Below, piece after piece: positions 55,590 through 64,000 of a stretch of 64,000 bases of DNA. Origin of the DNA: Ampelomyces quisqualis (lineage: Eukaryota; Ascomycota; Dothideomycetes; Pleosporales; Phaeosphaeriaceae); contig JAGTXZ010000014.1 in the NCBI GenBank assembly GCA_018398575.1, positions 992,001 to 1,056,000 on the forward strand, given 5' to 3'. The notes beneath the pieces are model-generated. The model did no database searches and had not been told where the DNA came from. It saw only the letters and a program-made list of their open reading frames with translations. The position numbers were made by a program, and so were the translations under genes. Position 1 is the stretch's first letter, and each line of letters opens with the position of its first letter.

Positions 55590-58030
55590 AGTAGTTAATA
55601 TAACAGCGCTTGCTAGATAGTGCAACTCTTATGCTAGTTATACTAGCAGTAGACAAAATATAGTTGTCTATAATGTCTAGCAACGTAGCAGTATAGCTAA
55701 TATATATTACTATTAGGAATCTTAACTGTAAGGCATAACAACGCAGAACAACACCTAAGACACTACTAGCCAGATTTATCTTAATAGCTAAGCTCTTAGA
55801 TCTTATTCTAAAGAGTAAAGTGTATTATTACTGCATAGGCAAACTGTTGTTGCGTAAGTACTAACTACAGCGTTAATAATAGAGAGTTACTGTAGAAAAC
55901 AAACGCTAACTAGTAACTGCAGCACTTAAAGAGGCTGCTAAATACAGTATACAGCTAGAGTGTGCTAACTAACAGACGCAATAGTGTTACCTAACTATTT
56001 ATGCAATTCTAGCTAACTATAAAGAGTAAGTGCTACTAATAAGTATAAAGAAAAATAGACACTATACTTAATGCATAGTACTACTAGATAAACAAAAGAA
56101 CTTGTGCAACAAATATCTATAGCAAACAGAAAAGTATACACGCTTGCAATAGAGTTATTATCTTAATAAAGAACATAAGGATTACGTTTATCTAGTAGAG
56201 TGCTTTGGCTAGAATTACTACAACTTTAATATATATAAGTTGTTAGCTATAGATATATTGCATTTACTGCTTAAGAGGTTAGTTATAAAGATATTAGAAT
56301 TTACAAAAGACATACTAATAGATATACACTCTAGACAAAAGAAGGGCTAGAATAGTGCTACAGTTCTAGTAGTAGAAGATAACAGCTGTGCCTAGTTAAA
56401 TAAAAGGTTTTGCTAGGTTAAGCATAATACTAGACTAAAATAGTTTAATAACAAGAGAGCTTTTACAGAAGTGTTGCAGTAGACTAGCGCAGAACAAAAA
56501 GTAGTAATTTGCTAATTTGTAGCAGTAGTGTCTCCTCTGCTAGCAACTAAGGCACTGTACGCGTTATATTTTATCTAGGCTGCGTGCAATCTGCTAGTAC
56601 TCTTACAATACAAGAGTTATAACAAAAACACGTTAGGGTATATATTGTTAGCTATTGAATAAATAGATGTTCTAAAAGAAGAGTTTTAACCTTTTAGACA
56701 GACGCAAGAAAAAGAAAAGGATTTTAACTACTTTAAATAGCACGCGCTAACCTATATTATTAATAATATCTGTATATATAGAGCTCTTAATAGTATATGC
56801 ACTAGAATAAATAGCAAGGCCTACTATATTACAATAGTAAAACAATTCTACCTAATAACAAATAAGAGAGATTTTCTTGCGCAGATCTGCTTTTACAACT
56901 CTAGATAGCTTGCGCTTATAGCGTTTAAACATAAGACAGTTATAGACTAAAGTTAACAGTGCACTACTGCTAACTAGTGCAAGTACACCTTTACTATAAG
57001 CGTGTTAACAGCAATACTATTTAAACAACTTAAATAGTCTATACTAGGCATGTTACTAAATTCTATTATGCTGCCTTTTAGTAAGGTTACTACATATATT
57101 ACGTTGCTAGACTTTATATATGCTGCTGCAGTATTTGTCTAACACTACTGTTAGAAGGTAACTAGCTGCCTTGTTACCCTATATAATAAAGACAGACAGA
57201 ACCCTAACTCTTACTAGGTAAACAGAATAAATGTAAAAATACACTCTTCTATAAGATGCTTAAAGCTATTAGGCAAACGCTACAATAACTCTAAACATTA
57301 CAAAGAAGATATTGTGCAATACACGCCTAACTAGCATAGAACTAGAAAATAGCGCAAAGATTACATGTAGGTGCAAGAGTTTAAATATAAAGACTACACG
57401 CAACTGTCTTAGACTGTTGCAAACAGTAGAGCTATAGCTTAGGTACACTTAATACTTATATTTATTAACAACAAACACTAAGACAAGAACAGAAAGAAAT
57501 ATAAGTATACAGGTGCCTTCTGCAAGGTTATAGCGTTTAATAATAACAGTTAAATTAATAATACAATAGGAATGCTAAGCGTGCGCTGCTGTACACACAG
57601 TATAAAGACTAAGCAACGTACATTACAAGCATTTAAGGTATACAATATAACAACTATTGTTTGCCCTATACACTTAGTACTAAAGGATCTACCTACACTT
57701 AATAATAAAGTCTCTGTTTCTTATTATGTAAATAATTACATTAATTAGAATAAATATAATAGACTGTATTCTTTTACGTTTAATTAAGACTAGACACGTA
57801 CAGTGCAGAATTATAAACAGAAGCAAGTATAGCAAGATAACTAGTATGTAGCGTTAGATATAGTAAATAGAATTGTATATCTAATAATAGCTCTACTGTT
57901 ACTTTAGCCTACCTAATAGAACGCAAACCTGCTAACATAACAAGCGCTATAACATAGAACTGTAGCGCAAGGCTGCTAACGCAACCTCTTTACTATACAC
58001 TATACACTACTACAAACGCGTAATAATAGC
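55590..58030 (+). pseudogene. Plavaka-type DDE transposase relic
   Basis: One plus-strand frame runs for about 2.4 kb with no frameshift, interrupted only by TAG and TAA. Diagnostic Plavaka segments are readable: QRLLDSATLMLVILAVDKI (about 55604-55660), then SIMSSNVAV and ITIRNLNCKA. These are followed by a Cys-containing block (RHYT-stop-CIVLLDKQKNLCN), DILHLLLKRLVIKILEF (near 56252, matching the DxLHQLxKG box), HALTYIINNICIYRALNSI and the box TNKRDFLAQICFYNSR (about 56849-56896). The family is CACTA-like in mechanism, and large elements are common in basidiomycetes and some ascomycetes. Uninterrupted phase with only substitution stops is strong evidence of RIP, not of general decay. Confidence 0.78.
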
Positions 58031-58917
58031 AACTCTTATCTACGTACGCAAGTATTACAGAAATATTGCAATAGTTACCTAGAATTGCTAGTTAGTGCAG
58101 ACAGAAGGATAGCACTACTGCAGCAACACTAGACACAATTGTTAAAAGACAGCATATACAATATAATGCAACTAACAGTAGAAGAATATAACTTAATATA
58201 CTCTAATGTAGAATAAGAGATAAGAAGGTAAAAGATGCTAAGCTGTTTCCTATAGATAACTATAGTAAAAGAATACTTACAGCAAATTACAAGAGTAATT
58301 GCATTACAACAGAATAGACTACTGTAGAACACAGCTAACAGTTACCTTATTTAGATAATTACACACTTTGCTGTCTAATGTAACTACAACGCAGCTTAAC
58401 AGATGCGCTTGCAACAGAACAAAACCAAACTAAATAACAATTAGAAGTAAGCTTTGCTAGATAGAAACCTGCGTAGAAAGATAATAGAAACAGTTAACAA
58501 AGAGTTAAGTATAACACAAATTACCCTTAATATAATAACTATATTAGTGTTAAACGCAACTAGAAACAAGTACACTCTTATTAGGACAAACTAGCTATTG
58601 CATGCACACTATAACCTGCTAGCAATAGACAAGTATATTAATAACTTTAATTACAATTTGTTTGTGCAAATATTAGAGCACAAATTAGGCTTTAAAAGTA
58701 AATGCAACAGCATATATTACTACACAAAGGAGAGAGATAGATAGGCGCAAATATAGATATTTATAAAAGCACGCTAGCACAGCGCATTACAAGAGACAGT
58801 TATATTAAAGATACACTAGGCGTTATTTACAATTAAACTACAAATATAACTAGCATAGTAGCATACTAGATCTATACTAACAACTTACTAGGTAAATAGT
58901 TTTCTGCGTGCAGGGCT

Positions 58918-59190
58918 ACTAGATTGCCTATATTGCGCGCACAACTATTTATGCTAACAGTAGACAACTATTGTATACGCTAACATTTGGTTAAAGACAG
59001 AAGAGCACCTAATTGCCTGTATTGCGCGCATAACTATTTGTGCTAATAGTAGACAACTATTGTGTACGCTAGCACGCAGTTAAGGATAGAAGAAAGCCTA
59101 ATTACTTGTATTGCGCGTATAACTATTTGTGCTAACAGTAGATAACTATTGTGTACGCTAGTACGTAGTTAAGGACAAGAAGCTATCTAA
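58918..59190. repeat. Tandem array, 89-base unit, three copies
   Basis: ATTGCGCGCACAACT-type boxes occur at 58932, 59021 and 59110 (89 bases apart), each followed by TGTGCTAACAGTAGACAACT or a variant. Confidence 0.85.
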
Positions 59191-59411
59191 TTAAATAGCT
59201 TAACTACTACGCTCTAGCAGAATTTAAGGCAATATTAGACTATATGTGTTACAAAAACCCTACTTATACCTGCAAAGTAAAAACTCTGTTGCGCTACACA
59301 CATTGCTTACTTCTGCTACTCTTACTAATAGTTTTCTAATATTTAAAGAGCAAGCGCTTGCTCTGTATACTCTGTACTAAGCAGTAAATTTAAGTAATAT
59401 TAGCAGCACAC

Positions 59412-60460
59412 TATGTCTCTGTCTAAACAAGCGCTAAAACAAGCGCTAACAGACAATAGTGTAAAGGTTAGGCTCTTAGAAAATGTAACTCTAGAACTAA
59501 CATACTAAAAACTAAGACGCTATAGAGACTAAAAACTGTCTAGACTCTAACGCTACTGTCTTTAAGCCTTAACTCTAGGATTAAAACAGAAGTATAACTA
59601 ACTGCTACACTAGCCTAACTAAAAAGTTACTTAACAAGACAGCCTAGAGATTAAATACTATACACTTCTAGATCTACAGCCTTACTTACTTGTTAACAAG
59701 AGAAATCTAGACGCAGTAGTAGCATAAGCACAACAAGCTAATACAAACTAAAAACCTATAGAACTAATATACAAAAAATATTAGTAGTTAAAAGAAAACT
59801 ACTATTAGACTTAAGGCTATTGTATTGTAGGAAGATGCTTTGTTGTACACAATTAAGTAGTTCTAACTGTTATAGAGTTACAACTCTTCTTATCTAGTGT
59901 AAACCTATTTAGGTTACTACTATAGAGGAAAGAAAAACGCTAAGTAAAGGAAAGTGTGTTACTAGAAAACAAGACTACACTAGAGAAGGCAAGAGTTATC
60001 TTAGTAACGCAACTACTTACTAATAACAGAAAGACGCTATGTAGTATAGCAATAACACTATAGCTTAATATACGCAGGCATGTATACGCCTAAATGCTGC
60101 TAGATACTTAGATAGAAGTATAGAATACTCTGCTATTATTAGTTTAATTGCATATTAGCTTAACACTGTACAAAGAAGCTGCCTGCTATATAAGTACTGT
60201 TGCAGCCTACTAAGGACAGTAGCTAACAGTAGGCGCCTAGATGCTAGACATGTACAGTAACTTGCAGACCTACGTAATAAGGCAAAGATAACTAAAAATT
60301 ACTAGTGCTTACACATTAAACTACTTAGACAGATAGGTTCTTAAGCCTAGTAAACTGCTTAAAGACTTTGTTTACCTACTACAAGACCTAAAGAACGTAA
60401 GTACACTTCTAAAACAGCTATGCTAGCTAACTAAAGACAGCCTAAATCTGCTAGATTTCT
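59412..60460 (+). pseudogene. Unknown relic frame downstream of the Plavaka relic
   Basis: From an ATG at 59412 a plus-strand frame of about 350 codons continues without frameshift, broken by TAA and TAG only. Readable parts include MSLSKQALKQALTDNSVKVR, LLDLQPYLLVNKRNLDAVV and KLLKDFVYLLQDLKNVSTLL. Composition is Leu-, Gln- and Lys-rich and probably helical. I recognise no domain. It could be an accessory protein of the same element or an independent one. Confidence 0.45.
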
Positions 60461-60559
60461 AAACTCTAGTCTTGCAGCAGTAATAGTATAGTTATTCTAT
60501 AATAACAGGAAATAGAGCATTGCTGCAATAACTAGGAATTAAGAGAAGTTTAATAAACT

Positions 60560-61500
60560 AAGTGTAAATATAGTAGTACTAATAGGCTTAGTTATATTTA
60601 ACACAATAAGAGAATTTAATAACAACAGCACTAGGAAAACTATACTCTTCTATAGACACACTGTAGAAGGTATGTTGCAAGTTCTACACATAGCATTAGC
60701 TAATAGAAAGCAGACTACTTTAATACTATTTGCAAAAAATAAAAGAACCTAGAAGGCATTTAATAGATTCTTATATAGGACAATATACAACAGGATATTG
60801 CTGTACACACAAACTAATAAGAAAACAACAGAGCTAACGTTTTAGTGCTAAAGGATACCTATAATAACAATATAGATAATATTCTAGCTAACTGCATAAA
60901 AGAGGAGTAAGATTGCTATAATGCGCTTATAGACAATTACAACAACAAAGAGAAGGAGAAGGTAAACTACTTAATAGAAAAGGATAGAGAGAAGAATATT
61001 AGAGAAGAGGAAAAAGTCCTATATAGAGACACTAACAATGTAAGTAGGTCTAAATATAATGCAATATATAATAACTTGCATAGAATACTATCTATGTACG
61101 TATGCGTAAAGCATTAGGTAAAGTAAAAAATATTTTGCTAGAAAAGTACAGACATGTAGATAAACTTGTACTAGAATACCTTTATAAGGTAGACAAATAG
61201 CTGTAGTTTAAGAACTATAGAGGTAGCTAGAGCATTATAGCAGAAGACGCATAGAAAGAATTTATAACGCAGGCCTATAATATTATAATTAAAGGCAACA
61301 TACTTAACGTAATTGCTTTAACTAAAGAGAAATAGCAACTAGAACTAGACAAGTGCAATAGGTTAGTGTAACAGTATAAAAAAGAAATAGAGTGTTATTA
61401 AGTAGTTGTAAATAGCAAGCAACATAAATGTTACAAGAACTAGATATGCTTTTACTAGTATAACGCGTAAATACTGTTAGGTTAGCCTTAATATAACGCA
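60560..61500 (+). other. Further relic coding sequence, unassigned
   Basis: Plus-strand segments such as GLVIFNTIREFNNNSTRKTI and HIALANRKQTTLILFAKNKR, and a charged region, are legible between stops, but the frame changes and no family is recognised. Confidence 0.3.
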
Positions 61501-61871
61501 ACAGTGTAGACTACTGTAGCAGATAGTGCAGCACTAGTAGACACAGCACCTAATTCTAATACAACTAACTAGCAAGATAATTACTACTCTGCAAGTAGTA
61601 GCAGCTGTTACAGCCTTCTATATATAGAGCGCGTTGTGTACCTGCTAACGCGTGCTTTATAGAACGTTAAGCCTAGTAGCTGCGTCTAGGCTAGCCTACT
61701 TTTAAAGGAGCGCAATTTGTCTATGCTATATTTAATTAAAAAGCCTACATAACTAGACAAGAAGGACTAGCTTAGTTAGCTTACGCTATAAGAGTGTAAA
61801 GACACAGGCAGCTGGCTGCAGTATACAGTTTTGCTAGTGCTACAGTACTTAACAGTCCTTAACTGTTAAAT

Positions 61872-61934
61872 CTAGCAATACTAGCAACACTAGCAACACT
61901 AGCAACACAAGCAACATAGGCAACACAGGTAACT
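61872..61934. repeat. 9-base minisatellite (CTAGCAACA type), about seven copies
   Basis: Seven units of nine bases run from CTAGCAATA through CTAGCAACA to CAGGTAACT. The next 30 bases contain GTTAGGTTACTGTTAGG and GGTTGCTAG, a partial inverted counterpart, so the region can form a stem. Confidence 0.75.
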
Positions 61935-62238
61935 TGCTGTTAGGTTACTGTTAGGTTGCTAGCGACTAGAAGTAAGTAGGGCAACTTTGGCAAATTGTCT
62001 GGTAGACAGTATTGCTATCGGGCAGCTGCGGGTTACCGCAACCAGGCCAACCAGACGAATCTTAATTTTTCCTAACAAAGTAGCTTCTAGAAAAACAACT
62101 CTTTAAAAAACTTCTTTTTATAGCTTAGGTTTTAGAATGTTTTTATAAAATAGTTCTAAAATGTTATAACTAGAAATATAGTATTATACCTACTAGTACT
62201 AAACTATATTTGTTTTATAGTCTCTTTTAACATTATAA

Positions 62239-62639
62239 TGTTGCGAATACTCTTGTAGCTAACGCGAGGGTTGGTTACACACTAGAGAGATATAATTCTA
62301 CTTAGTTTAAACAAGCATTTATGCGCTTGGTTAAGCTAGGTTGCTACTTCTTGCAGAATCTCTAAGTTAATTCGGATGTTGTTGTCGAAGCTGGGCGTAT
62401 TAACGAGTTATATCTTCTTGCCTCTTTTAAGTATATAAGATATGATCTCTACGCCTTACATACCTAGTTAAGTTACCTCGTTAGCCCTAAGAACGCGATG
62501 TTTTTGTGTAAAAGGTTTGCAGATTACTCTTACAAGAGTCGAGTCCGTGGTCGAGCTAAGCCCGTGGTCTATTATTTAAGGGAAGTTGGATAAGTAGTTG
62601 ATAAACGTAGTCTTCCCTAATCTTATAACTTCTATAACA
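62239..62639 (+). mobile_element. Possible LTR or solo-LTR fragment
   Basis: The segment starts TGTTGCGAATAC and ends CTTCTATAACA, so it has TG...CA ends. It is about 400 bases long, not coding, and has a TATATAAG-like element inside. No direct duplication of flanking bases is seen, and no internal retrotransposon domain follows. This is a low-confidence interpretation. Confidence 0.3.
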
Positions 62640-63542
62640 GCGATCACGATATTATTATTAGGCCTACAATAATAAAATTATACTTTTATTAGCCGAGGTC
62701 TCGAGATCTATTCTTACATGAAAATTGAAGACTGTACATTAGATACGGTACTATAGCTACCTGAATCTGTACAAGTTGATGCGGCTGCATTTCTGATCGT
62801 CAAATTCGATGGTTTTTTTGTTTCGGGAACCGGTACTAAATACATTCGAACAGCAAATTGAGACGCAGATGCTTTGTGAAATATTAGCTGTAATTAGCGT
62901 TTATCGGTACTTCAAGTTGTTAGGTATAGATACATCTCTTCTCCTGGATTATCGAAGTAAGAACATCCTGACCTCGCTTCTTAACGACAGCATGCCTATA
63001 ATCCTTGCTTTACTCCTGCAAATATCTCTTATGTTTCTTTTGATTTGCCTGTAGATTACCTCTCAAGAGATGCCCGACAGCAGTCCCTGACAATGCTAAG
63101 CCTCCTTCTACCACCTCTTTCTGAATACTCAACACTACTGCCGTGTTCTGCTTGAGCACGCTCTTAACAATGCTTGAGGGACTTTCAAGCGAATATGATT
63201 ACCTGACTATTTTGCGCTGCTATAGATCAGGTTTCTGAAGAATGTAACGTCTTCTCGCAAAGTGTTTTCCCTTTCCTTACTTATAAGGAGCTCGTCGCGG
63301 TAAGTCTTCTCAGAAACATGCCTCTTGCACGTGGTTGTGCATGCCCCTTCTTGCGCAATAACTTAGCCATGTTTGCACTCCGACCTCTGCCTAAATCTAT
63401 CACATGATCCATCCATCGTATTAGGAGGGAAATCGTTTGAGATCTTTCGTGTCCTACAGGCGATTGTTACGACGGAACCAGCCATCTACACAGATATAGC
63501 TGACATATGTTGACTTCAAGATGATCTCTAATAAGCTTGGTA
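62640..63542. other. Transition from the AT-rich island to unique sequence, no supported gene
   Basis: Composition gradually returns to normal. A plus frame at 62809-63054 is hydrophobic but has no domain. The first exon of the following gene should be here but is not identifiable. Confidence 0.4.
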
Positions 63543-64000
63543 CAGCCCCACGTTGTCGTTCCGCCTGTGACAACACACGCACCACCCAAAATCCTCGTAA
63601 AGCGATTGCTTCAAGCCTACCAATTCGCACCCATCTTCGTCGCGCCCCTGATCCTCCTCGGCGCGTCAAGTAACGCTATGCTCGCATATCTAACCGCCTC
63701 TTCGCCGTCGTGTGCGTCGTTCCTGTACACTGTGGCTGCTGTCGCAAATGCGAGCATTATACCCTACACGGCGCTGTACATGGAGCCTGGCGGAAATGGC
63801 GCGGGGAAGTGGAAAGTACAAGAGATCATACGCGATAAAGGATATAGGTTGGAAGGAGTTGGGCAGGGCACGGATAAGGATACTTCGACTGATGGGGCGA
63901 AGAGGTGGGCTGAGAAGGCAGATATGAAGGGCTACCATTATGGGAAGGTAAAGATGTTGGCGAACCTGCCCAGAGACGCAGGCTATAGCCATGACGAAGG
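63543..64000 (+). CDS. DUF1772 (anthrone oxygenase-like) membrane protein, partial, runs off the window
   Basis: The open frame from about 63543 to the end contains THAPPKILVKRLLQAYQFAP, a hydrophobic stretch (IFVAPLILLGASSNAMLAYL), a second (LYTVAAVANASIIPYTALYM) and EPGGNGAGKWKVQEI. This order is that of DUF1772 proteins, small multi-TM proteins related to anthrone oxygenases of polyketide pathways. The characteristic first transmembrane segment is missing; it should be in an upstream exon that I cannot locate, so the start is unset. A possible donor GTAAAG occurs near 63948, so the final residues may be intronic. Being next to the transposon island, the gene may be truncated at its 5' end. 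Confidence 0.6.

Larger units (their letters stand above)
42760..62200. mobile_element. AT-rich, RIP-like transposon island (about 19.5 kb)
   Basis: Base composition changes within a few tens of bases near 42760 and stays strongly AT-rich to about 62200, with TpA steps dominating. No frame longer than about 80 codons is open on either strand. Reading through TAA and TAG shows long continuous frames, consistent with C-to-T changes turning CAG, CAA and TGG codons into stops. Substitution with few indels is what repeat-induced point mutation produces. Coding relics are on the minus strand left of about 51.3 kb and on the plus strand right of about 55 kb. Five tandem arrays lie within. The boundaries by eye are good to about 100 bases. 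Confidence 0.88.

Noticed and set aside
42760..62200. Interpreting the AT-rich block as a centromere
   Set aside because: AT richness and arrays fit, but transposon relics and sharp edges next to genes are equally expected for an ordinary RIP island. Chromatin data would be needed.
1..64000. tRNA or rRNA genes, CRISPR arrays
   Set aside because: I looked for GGTTCGAATCC-type B boxes with flanking cloverleaf pairing and found none convincing; no rRNA-like sequence and no spacer arrays (the tandem repeats have no unique spacers).

Overview
The window comes from a filamentous ascomycete nuclear chromosome, most likely a Dothideomycete. The evidence is short GT-AG introns of about 45 to 70 bases in compact genes, a siderophore-type MFS transporter, a LaeA-like methyltransferase, a BTB-family gene, and a large AT-rich block with decay typical of repeat-induced point mutation (RIP). 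The species cannot be named from sequence alone.

Layout. 0-4 kb: a siderophore-type MFS transporter (+) convergent with a FAD monooxygenase (-). 4.5-5.5 kb: a broken amino acid transporter. 6-8 kb: one weak hypothetical exon. 8.4-9.7 kb: lipoate-protein ligase. 9.7-14 kb: mostly non-coding, with one small hypothetical gene. 14.1-15.2 kb: aquaporin, convergent with a frameshifted BTB-type gene (15.5-16.8 kb). 17.0-17.6 kb: an AT-rich MITE-like element with long terminal inverted repeats. 17.9-20.5 kb: relics of an ankyrin-repeat gene and a two-domain SnoaL-like gene. 21.3-31 kb: a run of plus-strand genes (four-TM protein, amidase, possible ubiquitin-like membrane protein, NMN adenylyltransferase-like protein, a 1150-residue Ser-rich protein, a small RG-repeat protein). 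31.2-39.1 kb: three minus-strand genes (LaeA-like methyltransferase, kelch membrane protein, short-chain dehydrogenase). 40.0-42.4 kb: cobalamin-independent methionine synthase (MET6).

From about 42.8 to 62.2 kb base composition changes abruptly to very AT-rich, with no intact gene. Reading through TAA and TAG codons recovers long frames. A Plavaka-type transposase relic (+, about 55.6-58.0 kb) and a pogo/Fot1-type transposase relic (-, about 49.6-51.3 kb) are recognisable. At least two further long relic frames (- 44.2-46.9 kb; + 59.4-60.5 kb) match no family I know. Five tandem arrays with different unit lengths (171, 101, 147, 134 and 89 bases) lie between and beside them. A possible LTR fragment follows, and the window ends inside a DUF1772-type membrane protein gene.

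The intact genes look like ordinary core metabolism and signalling and do not form an evident biosynthetic cluster. The most unusual content is the AT-rich transposon graveyard with its unidentified relic proteins and arrays, and the concentration of four decayed genes in the first 20 kb. Exon coordinates were read by hand from splice consensus, frame and family resemblance, with no alignment software.
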